Source: Alicyclobacillus fructus
GTDB taxonomy: Bacteria; Bacillota; Bacilli; Alicyclobacillales; Alicyclobacillaceae
DNA length: 64,000 bases
Direction: 5' to 3'
Assembly: GCF_017329605.1 (NCBI RefSeq)
Contig: NZ_JAFMTY010000016.1
Location: 1-64,000, forward strand
The position numbers and the translations under genes were made by a program. Of this stretch, positions 1-8,356 are shown piece after piece. Each line of letters begins with the position of its first letter. Within the stretch, counting starts at the first letter, position 1. The notes under the pieces are model-generated. The model made no database searches and was not told where the DNA came from. It saw only the letters and a list, made by a program, of their open reading frames with translations.

Positions 1-99
1 AGGGCTGTAGACACTACACGAGTTATCCACAGGTCCCACGAACCTGCATGGGCAAAGGGTTCGTGGGACTTTGTATGACTACGAAGTGTCGAAGTCGGG
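1..99. repeat. Palindromic repeat, copy A (~99 bp)
   Basis: This stretch is repeated at 4626-4724 with roughly 85% identity. Its core is an inverted repeat, GTCCCACGAAC against GTTCGTGGGAC, and the outer flanks are also imperfectly complementary, so the whole unit can fold as one long hairpin. It contains TTATCCACA (23-31), a perfect DnaA-box sequence that is degenerate in copy B. The copy may extend left of the window. No open frame crosses it. It resembles a MITE- or REP-like element; no transposase is visible. From 100 to 274 I see nothing codable. Confidence 0.75.
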
Positions 100-274
100 A
101 TGGATGCTTCCATGGTTACCGCCTCACTTTGGATGAGATTCGTACCGTTCATCTGAGAAATATTCTAGATGGCTCGTTGCCTGCGCGCTAGATTGACGTC
201 AAAGGGCGAAAGCGGTTGCAAACCACTGCTTATCCGCACCACGCAGGGCTCCGTGAAAGGGGATGGTGCATCGT

Positions 275-590
275 ATGGAGGTCCATGTGACGCCACAGCC
301 ACAGGAAAGCGCGTTCATCACGTCCGCTGCGCGGCGGAATGTGTTGTTTGCTTCTCTTGGCACGTCCTACTTGGGTCTTTTTCATGACGTACGCCGGGCT
401 GATTGTCGTCTTGCTTCCCGAACAGGTGGCTATCCTCGATCCCGCTCGTAAGGTGGACGACCTTGCGGTTGTCACCAGTATCTCCTCCCTCGCTGCGATT
501 TTGGTTCTGCGGTTTCAGGGCCTCGCGGCATACGACGAACAGGCTTACGCCTTTGATAGGGCGCTTGTGAATCGAGCAAGTGCTCTATGA
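275..590 (+). pseudogene. MFS permease fragment, frameshifted and truncated
   Basis: Two overlapping frames together resemble the N-terminus of a sugar-type MFS permease. The first, from ATG 275, reads ...RRNVLFASLGTSYLGLF. The second continues from about 385 with TYAGLIVVLLPEQVAILDPA and RKVDDLAVVTSISSLAAIL. They join only through a frameshift near 385. The second part resembles residues 20-60 of the intact permease at 3059-4345 (LSP/IDP-x-H/R...TSIGALFAL pattern). After about 505 the similarity stops and an unrelated tail runs to a stop at 590. It is best read as the relic of a second permease in the beta-glucosidase island. An A-rich/G-rich Shine-Dalgarno (AAAGGGG, 255-261) precedes ATG 275. 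Confidence 0.6.
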
Positions 591-633
591 CACAGGAAGA
601 AACTAGAAATACGAAAGTAAAGGAGAGAAATCC

Positions 634-2913
634 ATGTCATTTCGCGGTTTGATTTCGCAGCTCACCCTTGAGGAAAAAGCATCGCTCTGCTCGGGGCTCA
701 ACTTTTGGCAGACCAAGCCCGTCGAGCGTCTCGGCATTCCGTCCCTCCGCCTGACCGACGGTCCGCATGGCGTTCGATTGCAGCGGCCGGGCGGATCGTT
801 CACCGATTCGGAGCCGGCGACTTGCTTTCCCACCGCCGCTACGCTCGCCAGCTCCTGGGATCCCGCTCTTGTCGAACGCGTCGGCCAGGCGCTCGGCGAT
901 GAGTGCCGCGCCCTCGGCGTGCACGTGCTGCTGGGACCTGGCGCCAACATCAAGCGATCGCCGCTATGCGGGCGCAATTTCGAGTACTTTTCCGAAGATC
1001 CGCTCCTCTCGGGCTCCATGGCGGCGGCCCACATTCGCGGCGTGCAGTCGCGCGGCGTCGGAACTTCGCTGAAGCATTTCGCCGCCAACAACCAGGAATA
1101 CCGTCGCATGACGACGAGTGCCGAAGTCGACGAGCGGGCGCTGCGCGAGATTTATCTCGCGAGTTTTGAGGGCGCCGTCAAGGGCGGCCGGCCGTGGACC
1201 GTCATGTGCGCCTACAATCGCTTGAACGGCACCTACTGCTCGGAGAATCCCTGGCTTCTGACCCAAGTCCTGCGCGACGACTGGGGATTCGACGGCGTGG
1301 TGGTGTCCGACTGGGGCGCCGTGAACGATCGCGTCCAAGGGCTCGCCGCGGGACTGGACCTCGAGATGCCTGGCGGCCTCTATGCTCAGGATGGCGAAAT
1401 TGTGAAAGCCGTCCGCGAAGGTCGGCTGTCTGAGTCGGTGCTGGATGCGGCGGTGGAGCGGTTGTTGACGCTCGTGGATCGCGCGTACCGAGAAGAAGCG
1501 GGACCGCCCGTCGATTGGGATGCCCATCACCGACTGGCTCGCCAAGTTGCGGCGGAGTCGATGGTGCTGTTGAAAAACGACGGAGATATCCTGCCGATAG
1601 CGCATGGCCAGCGGATGGCGGTCATCGGGGCCTTTGCGGTCTCGCCGCGATATCAGGGAGGCGGGAGCTCGCACGTGAATCCGGCGCGCCTGGACGAACC
1701 GCTTGCCGAACTCCGCCACACGTTTGGCGCGGACGCGGTTGTCTACGCGCCCGGATATGCGCTCGACGATGACGCGCCTCGCCCCGAGCTCATCGAGGAA
1801 GCCGTGAACGTGGCCCGTCAGGCCGACATTGCCGTCATCTTCGCGGGGTTGCCGGAGTCTTGGGAGTCGGAAGGGTACGATCGCGCCCACATGCGCATGC
1901 CGGACGCGCACGTGGCCCTCATTGAAGCCGTGGCGTCCGTTCAGCCCCACACGGTGGTCGTGCTGTCGAACGGCGCTCCCGTGGAGATGCCCTGGATCCA
2001 TCGCGTGCCGGCCGTCATCGAGGCCTATCTCGCGGGTCAAGCGTTTGGCGGGGCCATCGCGGACATCTTGTCCGGCGCCGTCAACCCGTCCGGCAAGCTG
2101 TCGGAGACGTTCCCCGTTCGGCTGGAGCACAATCCGTCACATCCGTTTTTCCCTGGCGAAGGCGATCGCGTCGAGTACCGCGAGGGGATCTTCGTCGGCT
2201 ACCGGTACTACGACACGAAAGACTTGGACGTGCTGTTCCCCTTTGGTCACGGGCTTTCGTATACGACGTTTGCGTACGAGGCCATCCGCATCTCCAAAAC
2301 GAGTGTGCGTGACGATGAGCCGCTGACGGTCGAGATCGACATCCGCAACACGGGTGCGCGCGAGGGCAAGGAGGTCGTCCAGCTGTACGTCGAGCCTGAG
2401 ACGCCGGGCGTGATCCGGCCTGTCCGCGAATTGCGCGCGTTTGCCAAGGTGGAGTTGCGGCCGGGGGAGATGAAGACGGTGACGTTGACGCTCGACAAAC
2501 GGGCGTTTGCGCACTTTGACGTCCGGGACGGCGAGTTCAGGGTGCAGACGGGGACCTACCGGCTCCGCGCGGGCGCGTCCTCGCGCGACCTGCGGCTCGA
2601 AGCGGAGGTGCGCGTGGAATCCACGGCGCCGCCGCGCCCCGTCGAAGTCCATGCGAATGCGACCCTCGGGGATCTGCTCGCCGATCCCGTCACGGGGCCC
2701 GTGCTGCGCGAGCTGCTCCAAGAGAAGCTCGCCGGGTCGCCGCTGGGTAGCGAGGTCGAGGGAAATCCGACCCTGGAGGCGTTCCTGCGCTTCACGGCCA
2801 TCGGCCGCGTTCCCACGCTGTTCGGCGTGCCGAGGGACGAGATCGGCCGCATTCTGGAGATGCTGCGGGAGGCGCAAAACCGCTCGGGGAGCGGGGCAGG
2901 GGACAATCGTTGA
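634..2913 (+). CDS. Glycoside hydrolase family 3 beta-glucosidase
   Basis: Predicted cytoplasmic beta-glucosidase or related exo-glycosidase hydrolysing beta-linked disaccharides brought in by the downstream permease. The 759-residue protein has no signal peptide. It has the GH3 N-terminal barrel (about 1-290), with the nucleophile motif VVSDWG at Asp226. The GH3 C-terminal domain follows (about 310-550), with the acid/base region WESEGYDR and the loop GGGSSHVNP. A fibronectin-III-like domain (about 565-665) and a 90-residue helical C-terminal extension (TLGDLLADPVTGPVLRELL onward) complete it. AAAGGAGAG precedes ATG 634 at good spacing. The substrate (glucoside or xyloside) cannot be fixed from sequence. 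GC-rich coding here contrasts with the next gene. Confidence 0.92.
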   Translation: MSFRGLISQLTLEEKASLCSGLNFWQTKPVERLGIPSLRLTDGPHGVRLQRPGGSFTDSEPATCFPTAATLASSWDPALVERVGQALGDECRALGVHVLLGPGANIKRSPLCGRNFEYFSEDPLLSGSMAAAHIRGVQSRGVGTSLKHFAANNQEYRRMTTSAEVDERALREIYLASFEGAVKGGRPWTVMCAYNRLNGTYCSENPWLLTQVLRDDWGFDGVVVSDWGAVNDRVQGLAAGLDLEMPGGLYAQDGEIVKAVREGRLSESVLDAAVERLLTLVDRAYREEAGPPVDWDAHHRLARQVAAESMVLLKNDGDILPIAHGQRMAVIGAFAVSPRYQGGGSSHVNPARLDEPLAELRHTFGADAVVYAPGYALDDDAPRPELIEEAVNVARQADIAVIFAGLPESWESEGYDRAHMRMPDAHVALIEAVASVQPHTVVVLSNGAPVEMPWIHRVPAVIEAYLAGQAFGGAIADILSGAVNPSGKLSETFPVRLEHNPSHPFFPGEGDRVEYREGIFVGYRYYDTKDLDVLFPFGHGLSYTTFAYEAIRISKTSVRDDEPLTVEIDIRNTGAREGKEVVQLYVEPETPGVIRPVRELRAFAKVELRPGEMKTVTLTLDKRAFAHFDVRDGEFRVQTGTYRLRAGASSRDLRLEAEVRVESTAPPRPVEVHANATLGDLLADPVTGPVLRELLQEKLAGSPLGSEVEGNPTLEAFLRFTAIGRVPTLFGVPRDEIGRILEMLREAQNRSGSGAGDNR

Positions 2914-3058
2914 CCGGTGCGGCCGCGCTTTCCGCTGTGCGACCGGGATGGCGCGGCCATGGGCCGCTGCGCGATGAGGCGTTCTATTCTGGCGCGCTTG
3001 GCCCTTCAGAAGTTCAGAGCGCGGTTCACAGCGTGTAATATGAGGAGGGCACACATAT

Positions 3059-4345
3059 ATGGATCAACAAGTCACACCATTTAAACGACTTTTTGTCGGT
3101 TTGATTCTCTCTGGTGTTGGTTTATGGACAGCCATTCTGACTCCGATTCTAGTTTTGTTAACTATTAAATTGCAATCCATTTCACCACAACATTTAACGC
3201 AGGATTTCGGAACCATTACAGGAATCGGTGCGTTGTTCGCTTTGGTCTTCAATCCGCTCGGCGGATGGCTCAGTGATAGAACGAGACTTGCTTTTGGGCG
3301 TCGAAGAACGTGGCTCTTGATTGGTGCCATCGGACTCGCTGCATCGATGCTGGGCATCGGACTTGCAAGAAGCGTTCTTGCCGTTGGTGTCCTATGGTGT
3401 CTGTGCCAAGCACTATTTAACATATCATATGCCGCAACAACAGCTCTGGTCGCGGATCAGGTACCAGAAGAAAAACGAAGCACTATCTCTGGCTCTTTTG
3501 GAATGTCCATTTACGCAGGTGAGTTAATTGGTTTGCAACTTGTGAATATGCTCAGTCACGGTACGGCGATTATGCAATGGGGTTCGATGGCCATACTTGC
3601 TGTGATTTCTGCAGTCATCGGGGTTGTGCTGATCAAAGAAGGCAAATTCACGGGCGTTGTTCAAAAAGCAAAAGGATTTAGCGTATGGAATATCATCCCC
3701 AACCCAAAGAAACATGCGAGTTTTGCATGGGCATGGCTTGCGCGCTTTTTGGTGATGATCGCTGCTACTGCGACAACCTACAACTCCGTGTTCTTGACGC
3801 AAAAATTCGGCTACAGTACAGCTGAGTTACCCGAAAAGGTCTTGCTACTCACGCTGATTTCAGCAGGTGGTACGATTGTATTTAGCATCATCGGCGGATA
3901 TTTGTCCGACAAGGTTGGGAAGCAAAAACCGTTTGTTATCATATCCGGAACCGTTATGTCCCTTGGCCTTATCGTGATGGCATTTGCGCACAGTTTCGGG
4001 GTTGTTGAGCTCGCCAACGCAATTATGGGGATCGGTACGGGTACTTATATGGCAGTCGACCTCGCCCTTGTCACTCGCGTGCTACCGAACCCAGAAGACA
4101 CGGCAAAAGACTTGGGTGTCATCAACATCGCCAATGCACTGCCGCAATCTCTGACGCCCTTCTTTGCCCCGTTCCTCATCGCCATTGGCGGATATCCTTT
4201 CCTTTATATCTTGTTGGGCGTTATCGGAATTCTCGGTGGCTTGGCGGTGCTTCCTATTCCTGAAATTGGATCAGGGAAAACGCCGGTTTCTACTTTCGGT
4301 GATAATGGTGGTAATAAGGCTAAAATCCAGAATAGTGGTTGCTAA
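3059..4345 (+). CDS. MFS sugar permease (low GC)
   Basis: 428-residue major facilitator transporter with about 12 membrane segments, probably importing the substrate of the preceding GH3 enzyme. The cytoplasmic loop-2 motif GGWLSDRTRLAFGRRR is clear, and a repeat of it occurs in the second half (GGYLSDKVGKQKPF). AGGAGGG (3044-3050) precedes ATG 3059. Base composition is visibly lower in GC than all neighbours and codons ending in A/T are common, which points to separate acquisition. The broken permease at 275-590 belongs to the same family. Substrate is inferred only from the neighbour. Confidence 0.85.
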   Translation: MDQQVTPFKRLFVGLILSGVGLWTAILTPILVLLTIKLQSISPQHLTQDFGTITGIGALFALVFNPLGGWLSDRTRLAFGRRRTWLLIGAIGLAASMLGIGLARSVLAVGVLWCLCQALFNISYAATTALVADQVPEEKRSTISGSFGMSIYAGELIGLQLVNMLSHGTAIMQWGSMAILAVISAVIGVVLIKEGKFTGVVQKAKGFSVWNIIPNPKKHASFAWAWLARFLVMIAATATTYNSVFLTQKFGYSTAELPEKVLLLTLISAGGTIVFSIIGGYLSDKVGKQKPFVIISGTVMSLGLIVMAFAHSFGVVELANAIMGIGTGTYMAVDLALVTRVLPNPEDTAKDLGVINIANALPQSLTPFFAPFLIAIGGYPFLYILLGVIGILGGLAVLPIPEIGSGKTPVSTFGDNGGNKAKIQNSGC

Positions 4346-4625
4346 AATCGTCATGGATCGGGGCGATAAAAAAGAGCCGCACTCCTCTTCTCAACATAGC
4401 AGGTGGACTCATGGATGTGGAATCCTACTGCGGTGCGGCTTGCTGGACTTATCCGCAGGCATGCGCCTGTATTACGGAGGCCCGCCGCGACAACCAGGCG
4501 TCAGGTGACGAAGCGCACGCCGGACGGCATGGTCGTGCAGCCAAGGGAGACGACCGAGGTGCGACTCTGCGGTCTCTGCGGATTGACAAGCTGCTAAGCA
4601 TTCTGCGGATGGAACCTCGGGCACG
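4346..4625. other. Gene-free stretch after the permease
   Basis: No convincing reading frame. An AAAAAAGAGCCGCAC segment (4367-4381) can pair with GTGCGGCTT (4433-4441) across a ~50-nt loop, which on the minus strand would resemble a terminator ending in a T run, but the loop is too long to be sure. This stretch and the repeat at 4626-4724 separate the glucosidase island from the hpa cluster. Confidence 0.4.
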
Positions 4626-4724
4626 AGGGTTGTCGACGCTACACAAGTCATCCACACGTCCCACGAACCCGCATGGGCGAGCGTTCGTGGGACTTTTGTA
4701 TGACTACGAAGTGTCGAAGCCGGG
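4626..4724. repeat. Palindromic repeat, copy B (~99 bp)
   Basis: Second copy of the element at 1-99, in the same orientation. Inner arms are GTCCCACGAAC (4659-4669) and GTTCGTGGGAC (4683-4693), with GCATGGGC in the loop. Outer arms TCGACGCTACACAAGTCAT and the complement of ATGACTACGAAGTGTCGA are partly complementary. Together copies A and B bracket the permease relic, GH3 enzyme and low-GC permease, as direct repeats around an inserted segment would. Confidence 0.75.
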
Positions 4725-4749
4725 CTCACAGCGCGGTCCAAAATGCGAA

Positions 4750-4778
4750 TTGACGGAGTGTATGAAATCATATATGAT
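4750..4778 (+). promoter_or_regulatory. Promoter with overlapping GntR-type operator
   Basis: TTGACG (4750-4755) and TATGAT (4773-4778) are separated by 17 bp, a near-consensus sigma-A promoter for the flavin reductase gene at 4863. The perfect palindrome ATCATATATGAT (4767-4778) covers the -10 box. The same pattern, ATCGTATACGAT, lies just before the GntR regulator gene at 6898-6909, so this is very likely the regulator's operator. Confidence 0.8.
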
Positions 4779-4862
4779 AAGCACACAGCCCTCAGTGCAG
4801 TTGAGCAACGCCGCCGACGACGCGACAGCCTGAGGGAGCGCCATGAAGGGAGGGACGGGAGA

Positions 4863-5372
4863 ATGCCCGAGGTGGATGCGAAGACATTTCGGCGCGCATG
4901 CGGGCTGTTCACCACCGGGGTGACCGTGGTGACGACCGTGGTCGATGGTCAGGTGCACGGAATGACCGCCAATTCGTTCACGTCGGTGTCGCTCGAGCCT
5001 CCGTTGGTGCTCGTGTGCGTGGACCTGCGGAGCAAAATGGCTCAACTCTTGTCCTCTTCGAAAGCGTTTACAATCAATCTGCTGGCGCATCATCAGGAAC
5101 CCGTGTCGCGCCACTTCGCCGGATCCGACGGCGAGTGGAGCGGGAGCTTCATTCCGTTCGGCCCGTCGGTTCGCTTGGACGATTGCCTTGCCGCGCTGTC
5201 CTGCGAACGGTTCGCCCAGTATCCTGCTGGCGATCACGTCATCGTGATCGGCCGCGTGGAAGACATTTACCAGCCGGACGGAGAAGGCTCTCCCCTCGTG
5301 TTCTGGCGAGGGCGCTACACATCGCTCGTGGGGGAGAGCTCGTCGCAGCCCTGCTTGGGCAAAATCGTATAG
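4863..5372 (+). CDS. hpaC: Flavin reductase, HpaC-like monooxygenase component
   Basis: 169-residue flavin reductase of the FMN-binding split-barrel family. It would supply reduced FAD to the HpaB-like oxygenase encoded at 9921-11372 for hydroxylation of 4-hydroxyphenylacetate. Family hallmarks are TTGVTVVTT near the start, GMTANSFTSVSLEPPLVLVC and the late GRVEDIY segment. ATG 4863 is preferred over an in-frame ATG at 4743 because AAGGGAGGG (4847-4855) lies just upstream and the upstream ATG precedes the promoter. It is the first gene of the cluster. A degenerate copy of the operator (ATCGTATAGG, 5364-5373) covers its stop codon. Confidence 0.85.
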   Translation: MPEVDAKTFRRACGLFTTGVTVVTTVVDGQVHGMTANSFTSVSLEPPLVLVCVDLRSKMAQLLSSSKAFTINLLAHHQEPVSRHFAGSDGEWSGSFIPFGPSVRLDDCLAALSCERFAQYPAGDHVIVIGRVEDIYQPDGEGSPLVFWRGRYTSLVGESSSQPCLGKIV

Positions 5373-5427
5373 GAAATCGAATGGGATAGCTCGCAGTCAT
5401 CGCGCTCCGTTCATCTAAAGGAGGGAA

Positions 5428-6864
5428 ATGTTCATGGGCACTGGCGTGCCTCTTTCGAGCGCGGCGGGCGTGTTGTCTCGCATGGAGAGGCTCAAGGCGT
5501 GGCCCCTCCCGAGACGGTTGTTCTTTGTCATAGGTCTCGGTTATCTCTTCACGTTCTATGACATCTTCGACGTGAACGTGTCATTCGTGCAGACGGCAAT
5601 GGCCATCATCCCGGGTGCAACCCCGGAAAACGCGAGCCGCTACATCGGTCTTCCTATCTTTGCGAATTTGCTCGGCTATGTCATCGGTACGCTCGCGCTC
5701 AGCCCGCTCGCGGACCGGGTGGGGCGAAGGCGGATGTTGATGGTCACCATGTTCATCACGGGCTTGGGTTCGCTGTTCACGGCGTTCGCCACGAGTGATG
5801 GGTGGTTCGTCGTTGCGCGCGGGATCACAGGCGTGGGGGTCGCGGCGGACCTCGCGGTGGTCAACACTTACATGAGCGAAGTTTCGCCTCGTCGGGCTCG
5901 TGCAAAGTATACCTCGGGGCTCTTCATCTTCTCCGGTATTGGCGCGTTGGTCGGAATTTGGCTCGGCCTATGGCTTACGACGCCGAGCGCGCCGTTCCCA
6001 CAGGGCTTGCCTTTTGCGTTGGCCTCCCCGTCGTTCAACTGGGGCTGGCGCCTGATGTACTACATTGGCGCTGTGCTCGCGCTGATCGCGCTTCTCTTGC
6101 GCGTCGAACTGCCCGAATCGCCGAGGTGGCTCGCGGCCAAGGGCAGGATCGAAGAAGCGGAGATCATCGTCGCGGACATGGAATCGCGCGCGGGCGCCGA
6201 TGCGAATGAACCTGATCAAACGTCCCCTCCGATGGCTCGAACCGCGGATTCCTCGGCTCCTTACGGGGAACTGCTGACGAGTCCAGTCTACCGAAAGCGC
6301 GTATTCCTGCTTTTCTTCGTTTGGCTCTTCAGTTACGTCACGGTCTATGGATTTTCGGCCGGCATGACCACGTTGCTCGTGGGAGCAGGGTATCCGCCCA
6401 GCGAGGCCGGGCTCATTGTGGCCGTGGGCGTCGTCGGCATGTTGCTCGCAGGCATCGCCGCGTATGTCGCCGGAGAGGCGATGGAGCGAAAGACGTATTT
6501 GCTCATCTCTGCGCTGCTCACCATCGCAGGAGGGTTGGTGGTGGGGGTGGCGGGTCACCACCTGGCCATCTCGTATCTCGGCGCCGTGGTGCTCTTCTTC
6601 GGGCAAAACGTGTGGGTGCCGGTCTTTTACGCATGGACTGCGGAGAACTTTCCGGCGCGCGCCCGAACGAGCGGTTTCGCGCTCGTCGACGGAGCCGGTC
6701 ACATCGGGGCAGGGGTCGGACTGTGGGCCATCGCTCCGTACATCCCTGCGCTAGGCGTCACGGGCGGTTTTGTGACCATGTCGGCGTTCCTCCTCGTGGC
6801 GGCTTTCATCGCCCTCGGCGGCATTTCATCCCGAGGCAAGATCCTCGAGGAAATCTCGCCGTAG
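5428..6864 (+). CDS. MFS metabolite/aromatic acid:H+ symporter
   Basis: 478-residue 12-segment major facilitator protein, likely taking up 4-hydroxyphenylacetate or a related aromatic acid. TM1 carries the acidic signature FYDIFDVNV typical of sugar/aromatic-acid porters, and loop 2 has LSPLADRVGRRR. There is a central loop around residues 255-280. AAGGAGGG (5418-5425) sits directly before ATG 5428; a second in-frame ATG lies two codons downstream. Position between the HpaC-like reductase and the GntR gene supports a pathway permease. The substrate is inferred from context. Confidence 0.82.
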   Translation: MFMGTGVPLSSAAGVLSRMERLKAWPLPRRLFFVIGLGYLFTFYDIFDVNVSFVQTAMAIIPGATPENASRYIGLPIFANLLGYVIGTLALSPLADRVGRRRMLMVTMFITGLGSLFTAFATSDGWFVVARGITGVGVAADLAVVNTYMSEVSPRRARAKYTSGLFIFSGIGALVGIWLGLWLTTPSAPFPQGLPFALASPSFNWGWRLMYYIGAVLALIALLLRVELPESPRWLAAKGRIEEAEIIVADMESRAGADANEPDQTSPPMARTADSSAPYGELLTSPVYRKRVFLLFFVWLFSYVTVYGFSAGMTTLLVGAGYPPSEAGLIVAVGVVGMLLAGIAAYVAGEAMERKTYLLISALLTIAGGLVVGVAGHHLAISYLGAVVLFFGQNVWVPVFYAWTAENFPARARTSGFALVDGAGHIGAGVGLWAIAPYIPALGVTGGFVTMSAFLLVAAFIALGGISSRGKILEEISP

Positions 6865-6897
6865 CGCGGCAAAGTTGCGCTTTCGCAGACATAGGAA

Positions 6898-6909
6898 ATC
6901 GTATACGAT
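6898..6909. promoter_or_regulatory. Predicted GntR operator (autoregulatory)
   Basis: Perfect 12-bp palindrome ATCGTATACGAT seven bases before the regulator start codon. It matches the palindrome at 4767-4778 at 10 of 12 positions and shares the preceding GAA, giving the shared pattern GAAATC-R-TATA-Y-GAT. Repression of the regulator's own gene and of hpaC is the simple reading. Confidence 0.72.
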
Positions 6910-6915
6910 GGTGAC

Positions 6916-7644
6916 ATGACCAAACACATGCCGAGCAAACAACAGGTTGCGTATCACACGCTGAAGCAGAGAATTCTCGACGGGACCTACGGGCCTGGAT
7001 ATCGCATCGTGATCGATCGCGTCGCCAAAGAGTTGGGGGTGAGTGCGATACCCATCCGCGAGGCCATTCGCCGCCTGGAAGCGGAGGGCTTCGTGGAGGT
7101 GGAGCGGTTCAGCGGCGCGAAGGTGACGCGCATCGACGCGAGGATGTATGAAGATTGCCTTTCGGTGCTCGCGGTGTTGGAGGGCTACGCCACGGCGCAG
7201 GCGTACCGAAGCCTCACGGATGACGACTTTCAGGCGTTGCGCGAAACCAACGAGGCGATGCGCCAGGCCCGCTCGGACTTCGATCTCACGCTTTACAGCC
7301 GGCTCAATCAACAGTTTCACGAGATCATTCTGCGCCGGTGCCCGAATCGCTACCTCGTGGATGAAATTCACGCGGTTCGCGAGCGAATGGATGCGATGCG
7401 GGTCTCCGTCTTCAATCTCATCCCGCACCGCGCCAGTGACAGCATCGCGGAGCATGATAAGCTGATTCAACTCATGGCGGTGGACATCGGAGAAGAGGCC
7501 GTGGAGCGGTTTGCCCGTCAACACCGACTGGCCACGCTGGAGGCGTTCCGGCGCTGGAACGAACAACACCACCGCATGGTGGCGGAGCGGAAGGAGTGGT
7601 ATCGTGCGTCACGCGAGGTTCATCCACCAGGGACGGATTCGTGA
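6916..7644 (+). CDS. GntR family (FadR/FCD-type) transcriptional regulator
   Basis: 242-residue regulator with an N-terminal winged helix (YHTLKQRILDGTYGPG, then ELGVSAIPIREAIRRLEAEG) and a helical FCD effector domain containing the histidines expected for a metal/carboxylate site (about 90-225). It probably represses the hpa cluster until an aromatic acid or pathway intermediate binds. The start at 6916 has a weak ribosome site; ATG 6928 is a possible alternative. The 3' end overlaps the next gene by 41 bp, so the regulator is embedded in the operon rather than divergent from it. Confidence 0.88.
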   Translation: MTKHMPSKQQVAYHTLKQRILDGTYGPGYRIVIDRVAKELGVSAIPIREAIRRLEAEGFVEVERFSGAKVTRIDARMYEDCLSVLAVLEGYATAQAYRSLTDDDFQALRETNEAMRQARSDFDLTLYSRLNQQFHEIILRRCPNRYLVDEIHAVRERMDAMRVSVFNLIPHRASDSIAEHDKLIQLMAVDIGEEAVERFARQHRLATLEAFRRWNEQHHRMVAERKEWYRASREVHPPGTDS

Positions 7645-8356
7645 AGGCATCTTCGAGGGCGACGTGCTCCTGGATGAACAGGGCAGCGTCGTCCCCATCG
7701 ACGGCGTGACCTGGCTTCCGCCGCTCGTGCCGAGGACTGTCTATGGGCTCGCCCTGAACTATGCCGATCACGCCGTGGAACTGAACCTGGAAAAACCCAA
7801 GGAGCCCGTGTTGTTCATCAAGCCGAACAGCTCGCTCATCGGACACCTGTCCCCCATCGTGTATCCCGCCGGCGTATCGTACATGCACTACGAGGCGGAA
7901 CTAGCGGTCATCATCGGCCGAGCGGGGCGAAGGATCCGGCCGGATCGCGCCATGGATCACGTCCTGGGCTACACCATCGCAAACGATGTGACGGTACGCG
8001 ACTTCGTGGGCAATCTGTACCGGCCGCCCATCCGAGCGAAAGGATTTGACACGTTCGGACCCATCGGGCCCTGGTGGGTCGATGCTGCCGATGTGGCCGA
8101 TCCGCACCGGCTCGCCATTCGGACCTACGTCAACGGGGCCGTGCGGCAACAGGGTAACACCAAGGATCTGATCTTCCGAATGGATGACATCATCTCGTTC
8201 ATCAGTTCCTTCGCGACGTTGTATCCGGGAGACGTGATCCTCACGGGCACGCCCGCCGGCATATCGCCCGTGACGCCCGGGGACGTGATCGAAATTGAAA
8301 TCGAAGGCATTGGCCGGCTCAAGAATCCGGTGGTGGCAGAGGGGGCGTCGTCATGA
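7604..8356 (+). CDS. hpaG: FAH-family isomerase/decarboxylase, HpaG-like
   Basis: 250-residue single-domain member of the fumarylacetoacetate hydrolase fold. In 4-hydroxyphenylacetate breakdown these enzymes decarboxylate OPET and/or isomerise HHDD. Metal-binding residues are visible in MHYEAELAVIIG and ANDVTVRD, and the late motif LTGTPAGIS is typical. GTG 7604 is chosen because GGAAGGAG sits about 7 bp upstream; it overlaps the end of the regulator gene. E. coli HpaG is a fused two-domain protein, so here one domain may do both steps or a partner may lie elsewhere. The gene ends in an ATGA overlap with the dehydrogenase. Confidence 0.82.
   Translation: MRHARFIHQGRIREGIFEGDVLLDEQGSVVPIDGVTWLPPLVPRTVYGLALNYADHAVELNLEKPKEPVLFIKPNSSLIGHLSPIVYPAGVSYMHYEAELAVIIGRAGRRIRPDRAMDHVLGYTIANDVTVRDFVGNLYRPPIRAKGFDTFGPIGPWWVDAADVADPHRLAIRTYVNGAVRQQGNTKDLIFRMDDIISFISSFATLYPGDVILTGTPAGISPVTPGDVIEIEIEGIGRLKNPVVAEGASS

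Noticed and set aside
964-2130. A 388-codon minus-strand frame within the GH3 gene
   Set aside because: Antisense shadow; His/Arg-rich and without any recognisable feature.
4367-4441. Possible minus-strand terminator (AGCCGCAC/GTGCGGCT)
   Set aside because: The arms are about 50 nt apart and no gene on the minus strand ends nearby.
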